A stretch of DNA of 5,552 nucleotides from an uncultured beta proteobacterium (GCA_903870955.1 CAIQEX010000590.1:1-5552), one strand, 5' to 3'; counted from the first letter of the stretch, positions 1-5,456 are shown. Numbers and translations: made by a program. The notes: a model not told the origin generated them from the sequence alone.

Positions 1-966
1 AGCGAACAGGCGGCCAAGCTGGCGCTTGAATGCGAGGCCGCAGCCCTGTCTGTGGACCCGCGCATTACGAATAGTGAAGGTGCGGCCGTGTCGGCCCAGC
101 AATCGCAATTCTTCAGCGCACACACCCACGGGTTCCGGGGTGGCTATGCCAGCTCCCGCCACTCACTGTCGGTGTCGCCGATTGCCGGCAAGGGCGCGGA
201 CATGCAACGCGACGCCTGGTACAGCTCTCAACGCAGCGCGTCTGAACTGGCATCCGCCCAAGCTGTCGGCCGCTACGCGGCAGAGCGCGCACTGAGCCGC
301 CTGAAGTCGCGCAAGATATCCACACGCGAATGCCCGGTCCTGTTCGAATCTCCTTTGGCAGCCGGGCTGCTGGGCACCTTCGTGCAGGCCGTCAGCGGCG
401 GCTCGCTGTATCGCAAAAGTACTTTTTTGCTCGACAGCCTGGGCAAGCGGGTGTTCCCCAAGCACATTGATATTTTTGAAGACCCCTTCATCTTGGGTGG
501 CAAAGGTAGTTCGCCGTTTGATGACGAAGGTGTCAGGGTGCAGGCGCGCCAGGTGGTCGATGGTGGCAAGGTAGCGGGTTATTTTCTGAGCAGCTACTCG
601 GCGCGAAAGCTGGGCATGCGCACCACGGGCAACTCGGGCGGTTCCCATAACCTGACCTTTACCTCACGCTTGACGCAGCCCGGCGATGACCTAGACGCCA
701 TGTTGCAGCGGCTCGGAACCGGTTTGCTGGTGACCGAGTTGATGGGGCAGGGCGTGAACTATGTCACCGGCGATTATTCGCGCGGTGCCAGTGGCTTCTG
801 GGTCGAGAAGGGGCGCATCAAATACCCGGTGCACGAGATCACGATCGCCGGGAACATGAAGGCGATGTTCAAGGGGATTCTGGCTGTTGGGGCGGATACG
901 TATAACTACGGCGCCAAGACGGTTGGGTCGATTTTGATTGACAAGATGAAGGTGGCGGGGAGCTGA
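1..966 (+). CDS. pmbA: TldE/PmbA metalloprotease-complex subunit, 5' end cut by the window
   Basis: The open frame runs from the first base of the window to a TGA at 964-966, giving 321 residues with no start in view. The E. coli protein has about 450, so roughly the first 130 residues are missing. The C-terminal half carries recognisable TldE signatures: GNSGGSHNLTF (codons near 628-660), GVNYVTGDYSRGASGFWVE (about 752-808), YPVHEITIAGN (about 823-855), and the terminal LIDKMKVAG, which closely resembles the E. coli ending. In the known family, TldE is the non-metal-binding partner of TldD. The cytoplasmic TldD-TldE heterodimer degrades unfolded peptides, and in E. coli it processes microcin B17 and the antitoxin CcdA. 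The ATG at 52 lies inside conserved sequence and is not the true start. No frameshift or internal stop is seen. The next feature downstream is a large inverted-repeat element that may help end transcription. Confidence 0.93.
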   Translation, partial: SEQAAKLALECEAAALSVDPRITNSEGAAVSAQQSQFFSAHTHGFRGGYASSRHSLSVSPIAGKGADMQRDAWYSSQRSASELASAQAVGRYAAERALSRLKSRKISTRECPVLFESPLAAGLLGTFVQAVSGGSLYRKSTFLLDSLGKRVFPKHIDIFEDPFILGGKGSSPFDDEGVRVQARQVVDGGKVAGYFLSSYSARKLGMRTTGNSGGSHNLTFTSRLTQPGDDLDAMLQRLGTGLLVTELMGQGVNYVTGDYSRGASGFWVEKGRIKYPVHEITIAGNMKAMFKGILAVGADTYNYGAKTVGSILIDKMKVAGS

Positions 967-1014
967 GGCTTTTGCTTTTTTGACTCCTCGACTTTTTTTA
1001 CTCCCCCTTTTTTC

Positions 1015-1062
1015 TACTCCCCCATCCCCCAACCCCTTACCCCCCGTCGGGGCAAGGGGAGC
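1015..1062 (+). repeat. Left GC-rich core of the inverted repeat
   Basis: This 48-base core reads TACTCCCCCATCCCCC at its outer end and CAAGGGGAGC at its inner end. It matches the reverse complement of 1272-1319 at 47 of 48 positions; the single difference is A versus G at 1032. Within it, CCCCTT and AAGGGG form the arms of an imperfect REP-style palindrome. It lies about 50 bases after the pmbA stop codon, so it could stabilise or end the pmbA transcript. Confidence 0.8.
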
Positions 1063-1271
1063 TTTAAGCCGGACCGCCAATTTGGTTGCATCGCGCCGAA
1101 TACGGAATTAAGTGCGTGAGGTTGCCACCAATTATTTTTCACCTATGTCCCGCGCCTCGAGTACCGAGCGCCGGTTGCGCAACGAAAGTGCTGCCGACAA
1201 CAAGGACCAAAGAACCCAACCCCGTGATTCCCAAGCCGAAGCGACGAAATCAAATTGGCTGTCCGCTTTAG

Positions 1272-1319
1272 GCTCCCCTTGCCCCGACGGGGGGTAAGGG
1301 GCTGGGGGATGGGGGAGTA
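1272..1319 (-). repeat. Right GC-rich core of the inverted repeat
   Basis: This is the mirror copy of the core at 1015-1062, in opposite orientation, beginning GCTCCCCTTGCCCC and ending GGGGGAGTA. Near identity between the arms, set against a poorly matching inner region, suggests either recent duplication or selection (or gene conversion) acting on the core. It is followed by the longer series of A-rich units at 1317-1375. Confidence 0.8.
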
Positions 1320-1375
1320 AAAAAAATCGATGTGTAAAAAAATCCAATAAGTAAAAATCCAAGAAGTAAAAAAAG
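1317..1375. repeat. A-rich short tandem units, period about 15-17 bases
   Basis: GTA followed by five to eight A residues and a short variable tail (TCGATGT, TCCAATAA, TCCAAGAA, GGCC) recurs at 1317, 1334, 1351 and 1366. The two middle units share the tail ATCCAA. On the other flank, T-rich units at about 976-1017 mirror the same pattern. The units are degenerate, so they look like an old tandem expansion of the element's end. The near-helical spacing of A-tracts could impose curvature upstream of coaBC. Confidence 0.6.
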
Positions 1376-1415
1376 GCCGTACGACAACAAGGCAGAGTGA
1401 GTAAGAAAGCAGTGC

Positions 1416-1421
1416 TACATT
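1416..1421 (+). promoter_or_regulatory. Possible -10 box for coaBC, implying a leaderless transcript
   Basis: TACATT resembles the sigma-70 -10 consensus and lies only 7 bases before the preferred ATG at 1429. If used, transcription would start at or next to the start codon. That would fit the absence of any Shine-Dalgarno sequence upstream of coaBC. No good -35 hexamer is visible at the expected distance (about 1393-1398), so this remains a weak call. Confidence 0.2.
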
Positions 1422-1428
1422 GCCCTCC

Positions 1429-2652
1429 ATGAATGACCTTACTGGCAAACATATTGTTCTCGGCCTCACCGGTGGCATCGCCTGTTACAAGGCCGCCGAG
1501 TTGTGCCGCGCACTCATCAAAGAAGGCGCCACGGTGCAGGTGGTGATGACGGAGGCGGCAGCCCAATTCATCACGCCAGTGACCATGCAGGCGCTGAGCA
1601 ACCGCGCCGTCTATGGCTCACAGTGGGATGCGCGTGAGCCCAACAACATGGCCCATATCAACCTGAGCCGGGAGGCCGATGCGATTTTGATCGCCCCGGC
1701 CAGCGCGGACTTTATGGCCAAACTGCTGCATGGCCGCGCCGATGATTTGCTCAGCCTGATGTGCCTGGCCCGCCCCATGGAGCGGGTACCGCTGTTGATT
1801 GCTCCCGCCATGAACCGCGAAATGTGGGCGCACCCCGCGACACAGCGCAATATGGCGCAATTGAAGGCCGATGGCGCGCATCTGCTGGGGGTTGGAACCG
1901 GCGAGCAGGCCTGCGGTGAAACTGGCGACGGGCGCATGCTCGAGCCGCAGGAGTTGCTACAGGATGTGGTTGCGTTCTTCAGCCCCAAAGTGCTTGCCGG
2001 TCACCGGGTACTGGTGAGTGCCGGGCCGACCTTTGAAGCCATTGATCCGGTGCGCGGCATAACCAATCTGTCCAGCGGCAAGATGGGTTTTGCGATTGCG
2101 CGGGCAGCCCAGGAGGCCGGCGCCCACGTCACCCTGGTGGCCGGGCCTGTGGCCTTGGATACGCCACGCGGTGTGACGCGGGTGAATGTCGTGTCAGCCC
2201 TGAACATGATGGATGCCTGTGTTGCGCATGCAGACCAGGCCACGGTCTTCATCGCCACCGCAGCGGTGGCCGATTGGCGACCGGACACTGCGGCAAATCA
2301 AAAAATCAAAAAAGACGGCTCAGGATTGGTGCCACAACTGGGTTTTGTTGAAAACCCGGACATTCTGGCCACGTTGGCGCAGTTACCGCGGGCCGCCAGT
2401 GGAGACCTGTATTGCGTTGGTTTCGCCGCCGAGAGCCACGATCTGCTGGCCCATGCGACGGCCAAACGGGCCCGCAAAAATGTGCCTTTGCTGGTTGGCA
2501 ACATCGGACCAGCCACCTTTGGCCAGGATGACAATGCGCTGCTGCTGGTGGATGCCCAGGGTTCCAGGGAAATTCCGCGCAATAGCAAACTGGCGCTGGC
2601 ACGCTTGCTGGTCGCCGACATCGCGGCCCGCCTGGCTCGGCAATCGGCATAA
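1429..2652 (+). CDS. coaBC: Bifunctional phosphopantothenoylcysteine decarboxylase / phosphopantothenate-cysteine ligase
   Basis: This fusion enzyme performs two consecutive steps of coenzyme A synthesis in the cytoplasm: joining cysteine to 4'-phosphopantothenate (CoaB, CTP-dependent) and FMN-dependent decarboxylation to 4'-phosphopantetheine (CoaC). From the ATG at 1429 it has 407 residues, against 406 in E. coli. The CoaC half (about 1-185) shows the flavoprotein start GLTGGIACYKAAEL, the catalytic His76 in AHINLS, the PASAD segment (90-94), APAMNREMW (125-133), and Cys162 in ACGETGDGRM, the residue region that reoxidises the intermediate. The CoaB half (about 190-407) has SAGPTFEAIDPVR, Asn213 in ITNLSSGKMG, AAVADW (278-283), and the KIKK loop with Lys292 aligning to the E. 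coli catalytic lysine. A TTG at 1420 would add three residues, but the ATG fits the family better. No Shine-Dalgarno is seen. It is followed 21 bases later by dut, a partnership conserved in many proteobacteria. Confidence 0.96.
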   Translation: MNDLTGKHIVLGLTGGIACYKAAELCRALIKEGATVQVVMTEAAAQFITPVTMQALSNRAVYGSQWDAREPNNMAHINLSREADAILIAPASADFMAKLLHGRADDLLSLMCLARPMERVPLLIAPAMNREMWAHPATQRNMAQLKADGAHLLGVGTGEQACGETGDGRMLEPQELLQDVVAFFSPKVLAGHRVLVSAGPTFEAIDPVRGITNLSSGKMGFAIARAAQEAGAHVTLVAGPVALDTPRGVTRVNVVSALNMMDACVAHADQATVFIATAAVADWRPDTAANQKIKKDGSGLVPQLGFVENPDILATLAQLPRAASGDLYCVGFAAESHDLLAHATAKRARKNVPLLVGNIGPATFGQDDNALLLVDAQGSREIPRNSKLALARLLVADIAARLARQSA

Positions 2653-2673
2653 ACCCGCCACCCACTATTCATC

Positions 2674-3123
2674 ATGCAAATTGACGTCAAAATTCTCGAT
2701 AGCCGTCTCAACGACAACCTGCCCGCCTATGCCACGCCGGGTAGTGCCGGACTGGACCTGCGCGCCTGTCTGGATGCGCCATTGACGCTGGAGCCGAATG
2801 CCTGGCAACTGGTGCCAACCGGCATGGCGATTTATCTGGAAGATCCAGGCTTTGCCGCATTGATCCTGCCGCGCTCGGGTCTGGGTCACAAGCACGGCAT
2901 CGTGCTGGGCAATTTGGTGGGTTTGATTGACAGTGATTACCAGGGCCAGTTGATGGTCAGCGCCTGGAACCGCAGCAGCACCGCTTTCACGATCCAACCC
3001 ATGGAGCGCATCGCACAACTGGTGGTGGTGCCCGTGGTGCAAGCGCAGTTCAAGATCGTTCAAGAATTCCCCGCGGTGTCGGAACGCGGGGAAGGCGGTT
3101 ACGGCTCCACTGGAAAGGCTTGA
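2674..3123 (+). CDS. dut: dUTP diphosphatase (trimeric dUTPase)
   Basis: The enzyme hydrolyses dUTP to dUMP and pyrophosphate, keeping uracil out of DNA and supplying dUMP for thymidylate synthesis. At 149 residues it has the usual length, and all five dUTPase motifs are present in order: [11 protein letters not shown] (22-31); [12 protein letters not shown] (66-75); [16 protein letters not shown] (79-91), with catalytic Asp86 and the uracil-stacking Tyr89; [11 protein letters not shown] (110-118); [11 protein letters not shown] (138-147), the glycine-rich tail that closes over the neighbouring active site. Tyr143 stands where most family members have Phe, a conservative change. The start ATG has no clear Shine-Dalgarno, so translation may depend on coupling to coaBC 21 bases upstream. 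The two genes probably form an operon. The stop overlaps the foot of a strong hairpin. Confidence 0.97.
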   Translation: MQIDVKILDSRLNDNLPAYATPGSAGLDLRACLDAPLTLEPNAWQLVPTGMAIYLEDPGFAALILPRSGLGHKHGIVLGNLVGLIDSDYQGQLMVSAWNRSSTAFTIQPMERIAQLVVVPVVQAQFKIVQEFPAVSERGEGGYGSTGKA

Positions 3124-3158
3124 CGCGAAGGTCGGTGGTGCCGACTTCGCGGGGTCAA
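3120..3158. terminator. Long hairpin between convergent dut and slyD-like genes
   Basis: TTGAC (3120-3124), GCGAA (3125-3129), a bulged G, and GTCGG (3131-3135) pair with CCGAC (3141-3145), TTCGC (3146-3150), and, after three unpaired G, GTCAA (3154-3158), around the loop TGGTG. This gives a stem of about 15 pairs in the 48-base gap between two genes that run toward each other, where a shared terminator is expected. There is no U-tract on either strand, so it may act as an mRNA 3'-end stabiliser or transcription barrier instead of a classical intrinsic terminator. Its foot includes the dut stop codon. Confidence 0.55.
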
Positions 3159-3171
3159 AGAGAGTCCGGGG

Positions 3172-3705
3172 TCAATGCAGGCTGTCGCTGCCGGGGCCTT
3201 GTTCGTGAACCGGTTGGATGCGGAAAAAGCCGGTACCGGTGGAGCCCCGGCCGATTTCTTCTTCGGTGGCCTCGCGCACACCCTGCACCTTGAGGCTGAG
3301 GCGTATGGCGATGCCAGCCAGCGGGTGGTTGCCATCGAGCACCACATGATCGGGGTAAATGTCGGTCACGGTGTAAAGGGCTTCTTTCGGGGCGTCCGGA
3401 TTGCAGCCTGGAGGCAGGGCGAAACCCTCGACAGTGAGCCCGATTTCAAGTTCAGCGGGAAACAGGGCGCGTGGCTCCAGGAACAGCAACTGGTCGTTGA
3501 AATCGCCAAAGCCTTGCTCTGGTTCAATCTGCAAATCCAGTTTGGAGCCGACCTCCAGACCGAGGAGTGCCGCCTCGATCACAGGCAACAAATCGTGACC
3601 GCCAATCAAAAATTCCACCGGATCGTCCAGCACGTCCAGTTCTTCGCCCAGGGTATCTTTCAGCGTCCAGGTCAGGGCAACAACGCATTGAGGTGTGATT
3701 TCCAT
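3172..3705 (-). CDS. FKBP-type peptidyl-prolyl cis-trans isomerase, SlyD-like, without histidine-rich tail
   Basis: Members of this group catalyse cis-trans isomerisation of X-Pro bonds and act as cytoplasmic folding chaperones. From the preferred ATG at 3705 the protein has 177 residues. The FKBP half begins VVALTWTLKDTLGEELD (8-24) and contains VEFLIGGHDLLPVIEAAL (30-47) and EVGSKLDLQIEPEQGFGDF (51-69). The insert-in-flap chaperone domain spans roughly 70-120. The strand VVLDGNHPLAG (121-131) and the helix start REATEEE (144-150) are hallmarks shared with E. coli SlyD. The metal-binding His/Cys-rich C-terminus of E. coli SlyD is absent; the tail is short and polar. The start is uncertain: a GGAGG at 3740-3736 lies 9 bases before an in-frame ATG at 3726, which would add MFMGQFC and overlap the divergent roxA start. 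The conserved region begins at MEITPQ, so 3705 is preferred. The gene is convergent with dut. Confidence 0.9.
   Translation of the reverse strand: MEITPQCVVALTWTLKDTLGEELDVLDDPVEFLIGGHDLLPVIEAALLGLEVGSKLDLQIEPEQGFGDFNDQLLFLEPRALFPAELEIGLTVEGFALPPGCNPDAPKEALYTVTDIYPDHVVLDGNHPLAGIAIRLSLKVQGVREATEEEIGRGSTGTGFFRIQPVHEQGPGSDSLH
3690..3695 (+). promoter_or_regulatory. Shine-Dalgarno-like GAGGTG that favours an upstream roxA start
   Basis: GAGGTG ends 8 bases before an in-frame ATG at 3704 and is the only good ribosome-binding sequence near the roxA start; the bases before the alternative ATG at 3719 (AATTGTCCC) have none. Using 3704 would add MQNCP to the protein. The motif is also antisense to codons of the slyD-like gene, so its presence by chance cannot be excluded. 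Confidence 0.4.
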
Positions 3706-3718
3706 GCAGAATTGTCCC

Positions 3719-4852
3719 ATGAACATTACCACCCCCCTCCAATTGCTAGGCGGACTGTCGCCTGAGACCTTTATGCGCCGCTACTGGGAGAAGAAGCCGC
3801 TGCTGATACGTGCGGCAATCCCCGGGTTCAAGCCACTGCTGGACCGTGCGGAGCTGATTGATCTGGCCGCTCAAGACGATGTGGAGTCGCGCCTGGTGGT
3901 GCAAGCCCAGGCCGACAAGCAAGGCCAGTGGCGTCTGAAGCATGGTCCCTTTGCGCGCAAGGACTATCCGGCCTTCAAGCAACCGGGTTGGACTGTCCTG
4001 GTGCAAGGCGTTGACCTGCATGACGAACGTGTGCACCAATTGATGAACCAGTTTCGCTTCGTGCCCGACGCCCGGTTGGATGACCTGATGATCAGTTATG
4101 CCACCGACACCGGTGGCGTTGGACCGCACTTCGACAGCTATGACGTGTTTCTGTTGCAAGCGCATGGGCGCAGGCGCTGGCGCATTGGGCGCCAAAAGGA
4201 TTTGAGCCTGGTGCCTGATATGCCGGTCAAAATTTTGGCCAACTTTGTGCCTGAACAGGAGTTTGTGCTGGAGCCGGGTGACATGTTGTACCTGCCACCG
4301 GACTGGGCGCACGATGGCATTGCCGAAGGCGAATGCATGACCTATTCCATCGGCTTCCGTTCGCCGGTGAAGGGGGAGATCGCGCGCGACCTGTTGCAGT
4401 GTCTGGCTGAACAGGCAGCGGACGAAGTGGGAAGCGCAATTTACCGTGACCCCAAGCAGCCGGCAGTCAGTGGAAGCGGCGAAATTCCTGCGGGATTGGT
4501 GAAGTTTGCGCAGGACGCGCTGGCGGCGGCCTTGAAAGACCCGGTGGCATTGCAGCGTTCACTGGGTGAAATCATGACCGAACCCAAAGCCCACGTCTGG
4601 TTCCATGGTGAGCAGGAATTTGAGGAAGGCGTTGGCGTGCGCCTGGATAGACGCTCGCGCATGATGTATGACGCCAAACATGTGTTTATCAACGGCGAGA
4701 GTTTTCTTGCCGCCGGAAGCGATGCCAAGTTGATGCGCAAACTGGCCGATGAGCGCGAATTGTCAGCGGCCCAGGTGACAAAACTCAGCGAAGGTGCGCG
4801 TGAATTGCTGGCCCAGTGGGGCGAGGATGGATGGCTGTATGGCCTTGCCTGA
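3719..4852 (+). CDS. roxA: Cupin/JmjC-type ribosomal protein hydroxylase, RoxA (YcfD)-like
   Basis: RoxA is a 2-oxoglutarate- and Fe(II)-dependent oxygenase which, in E. coli, hydroxylates an arginine of ribosomal protein L16. From the ATG at 3719 the protein has 377 residues, close to the E. coli length of about 373. The N-terminus matches the family (FMRRYWEKKPLLIR), followed by HGPF and RLDDLMISYATDTGGVGPHFDSYDVF split across about 119-143. The iron ligands of the HxD...H triad are visible: His137 and Asp139 in GPHFD, and His198 in PPDWAHDG. GRRRWRIG (about 150-157) carries the arginine expected to bind 2-oxoglutarate. The C-terminal half (about 215-377) fits the dimerisation and winged-helix regions. 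An alternative ATG at 3704 has a better Shine-Dalgarno and would overlap the divergent slyD-like start. The last 14 bases overlap the next gene. The oxygenase class is clear; the exact substrate is inferred from E. coli. Confidence 0.9.
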   Translation: MNITTPLQLLGGLSPETFMRRYWEKKPLLIRAAIPGFKPLLDRAELIDLAAQDDVESRLVVQAQADKQGQWRLKHGPFARKDYPAFKQPGWTVLVQGVDLHDERVHQLMNQFRFVPDARLDDLMISYATDTGGVGPHFDSYDVFLLQAHGRRRWRIGRQKDLSLVPDMPVKILANFVPEQEFVLEPGDMLYLPPDWAHDGIAEGECMTYSIGFRSPVKGEIARDLLQCLAEQAADEVGSAIYRDPKQPAVSGSGEIPAGLVKFAQDALAAALKDPVALQRSLGEIMTEPKAHVWFHGEQEFEEGVGVRLDRRSRMMYDAKHVFINGESFLAAGSDAKLMRKLADERELSAAQVTKLSEGARELLAQWGEDGWLYGLA

Positions 4853-5342
4853 AGATCCTGCGTCGCTGCCGCAAGGCGCCTTTGCCGGTCCCACCGCATT
4901 TGCTGAACACGTGCGCAACGCCCTGTCACATGCTGACAGCCAGGGCTGGGCCGAAATGGTTTGGAGCGACGCGACGTTCGAGGATTGGCCGCTTTACGAG
5001 AAAGCAGTCGTCGAGTCGCTCAATGCCTGGTCGCGCAAAGGGCGCAAGCTCACGCTTCTGGCACACCACTTCGATGCCATGCGGCGCATTCACCATCGGT
5101 TTGTCGACTGGCGTGTGCGCTGGGATCACTTGGTGGAGTGCCGCGTTTGCAAAGGCATTGAGGAAAGCGAATTCCCCAGTGCGCTGTGGACACCCACTTG
5201 GGCCATGCGCCGTCTGGACCTGCAAAGATGCACCGGTGTTGCCAGTGTGGAGCCGCGCATGCGACTGCTTTTGCGCGAGGAATTGGAAGAGCGGCAGCGG
5301 CAAAGTTCACCCGGTTTTCCGGCCAGCATCTTGGGGCTCTAA
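4839..5342 (+). CDS. Protein of unknown function coupled to roxA
   Basis: This is an uncharacterised 167-residue protein, and I cannot name a function. The ATG at 4839 overlaps the roxA stop (4850-4852) by 14 bases; in-frame starts at 4827 and 4794 would only add sequence drawn from inside roxA. GAGG at 4823-4826 and the following GGATGG are weak Shine-Dalgarno candidates, and coupling to roxA is likely. The protein is soluble-looking, without a signal peptide or membrane segment. It is rich in Trp, His and Arg: WSDATFEDWPLYEKAVVESL (42-61), LTLLAHHFDAMRRIHHRFVDW (split over 71-91), WDHLVECRVCKG with a CxxC pair at Cys101 and Cys104, SALWTPTWAMRRLD (114-127), then a charged helix (about 140-155) and a short PGFPASILGL end. 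I recall similar proteins in other Comamonadaceae, and the alternating strand/helix pattern at 38-105 faintly suggests a PLD-like or Rossmann-type half-domain, but that is speculation. Confidence 0.8.
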   Translation: MALPEDPASLPQGAFAGPTAFAEHVRNALSHADSQGWAEMVWSDATFEDWPLYEKAVVESLNAWSRKGRKLTLLAHHFDAMRRIHHRFVDWRVRWDHLVECRVCKGIEESEFPSALWTPTWAMRRLDLQRCTGVASVEPRMRLLLREELEERQRQSSPGFPASILGL

Positions 5343-5354
5343 ATTGGTGCCAAA

Positions 5355-5376
5355 GGGTTTTCCCGAACCCGATTTT
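5355..5376 (+). terminator. Weak hairpin with T-rich tail after the unknown gene
   Basis: GGGTT (5355-5359) can pair with AACCC (5366-5370) around the 6-base loop TTCCCG, followed by GATTTTC. A 5-bp stem with only four T residues is a poor terminator, and the sequence coincides with where the -35 region of the next promoter should lie. It may separate the roxA operon from the downstream gene. Confidence 0.25.
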
Positions 5377-5385
5377 CAAACATTG

Positions 5386-5391
5386 TATAAT
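5386..5391 (+). promoter_or_regulatory. Consensus -10 box TATAAT
   Basis: A perfect TATAAT sits in the AT-rich context ACATTGTATAATTCGAGG, 114 bases before the next start codon. Transcription would begin near 5398, giving a leader of about 100 bases. No good -35 hexamer is found 16-19 bases upstream (the sequence there is TCCCGAAC), so the promoter may need an activator or rely on the TTG just before the -10 box. It is the most convincing promoter in the window and marks a transcription unit separate from roxA. Confidence 0.6.
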
Positions 5392-5417
5392 TCGAGGCTC
5401 TGACAAAAAGAGATCGA

Positions 5418-5453
5418 ATGCTTCTTGTCGGGGTCTTGGTAGCTTGCTGCTAA
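5418..5453 (+). CDS. Candidate 11-codon leader peptide (uORF)
   Basis: An ATG at 5418 opens a short frame ending at TAA 5451-5453, encoding MLLVGVLVACC. It lies wholly in the predicted leader of the next gene and is preceded by the purine-rich AAAAAGAGA, a mediocre ribosome-binding sequence. Six of eleven residues are Leu or Val, and the last two codons are both Cys. The second half of the frame forms most of the CUUG hairpin at 5433-5456, so a translating ribosome would prevent that hairpin from forming. This geometry resembles attenuators, but an 11-codon frame can arise by chance. Confidence 0.2.
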   Translation: MLLVGVLVACC

Positions 5454-5456
5454 GAC
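5433..5456 (+). promoter_or_regulatory. Leader hairpin with CUUG tetraloop
   Basis: GTCTTGGTAG (5433-5442) pairs over all ten positions with CTGCTAAGAC (5447-5456), allowing two G-U pairs, around the tetraloop CUUG, a known stable RNA tetraloop. It lies in the predicted 5' leader of the gene at 5500. Its last two bases are also the first two of the adjoining palindrome, so the outermost pairs of the two structures compete. Confidence 0.5.

Larger units (their letters stand above)
972..1375. repeat. Composite inverted-repeat element (REP-doublet/MITE-like) with outer A/T-rich tandem units
   Basis: This element fills most of the 462-base gap between pmbA and coaBC. Two long arms face each other: bases 1015-1094 are nearly the reverse complement of 1241-1319, with a central spacer at 1095-1240. 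In the cores (1015-1062 and 1272-1319) 47 of 48 bases match by my hand alignment; further inward the match weakens to scattered identity with one gap. Outside each core are A/T-rich units: GTA followed by a run of A recurs at 1317, 1334, 1351 and 1366, and its complement ends at 1017, 1001 and 984, a period of about 15-17 bases. Each core also contains its own palindrome (CCCCTT...AAGGGG around GTCGGGG). Intergenic repeats of this composition are common in many proteobacteria and are often mistranslated as short PLAPTGGKGLGDGG-like peptides. No transposase or convincing ORF is present. Its role is unknown; it could terminate transcription or be a non-autonomous mobile element. Confidence 0.8.

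Noticed and set aside
52..966. ATG at 52 as a true start of a shortened pmbA
   Set aside because: The frame is open back to base 1 with family-like sequence before it, and a start here would remove about a third of the protein. The gene is simply cut by the window edge.
691..1080. A 129-codon minus-strand frame running from the repeat into pmbA
   Set aside because: It begins in the GC-rich repeat, whose translation gives the typical spurious PLAPTGGKGLGDGG peptide, and then runs antisense to pmbA. There is no sign that it is a protein gene.
1086..1297. Short plus-strand frames of 61 codons within the repeat element's spacer
   Set aside because: There are two overlapping frames in different phases, neither with a ribosome-binding site or any recognisable motif, and both run into the repeat core. 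They are best explained as chance.
1420..1428. TTG at 1420 as the coaBC start
   Set aside because: It adds only three residues, has no Shine-Dalgarno, and the ATG at 1429 gives a length and N-terminus that fit the family.
967..1428. A CRISPR array or tRNA in the gene-free gap
   Set aside because: The A-rich units are short (15-17 bases), degenerate and without unique spacers, and the long repeats are inverted, not direct. No cloverleaf with a tRNA-like T-arm was seen.
2295..2316. A-rich stretch AATCAAAAAATCAAAAAAG inside coaBC as a possible programmed slippage site
   Set aside because: It encodes the conserved QKIKKDG loop of the CoaB domain, its codon phasing does not match a classic slippery heptamer, and the frame is intact on both sides.
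3175..3765. A 196-codon open frame on the plus strand across the slyD-like region
   Set aside because: It is fully antisense to the minus-strand isomerase gene, which has clear family motifs. Long antisense frames are common in GC-rich coding DNA, and this translation has no recognisable domain.
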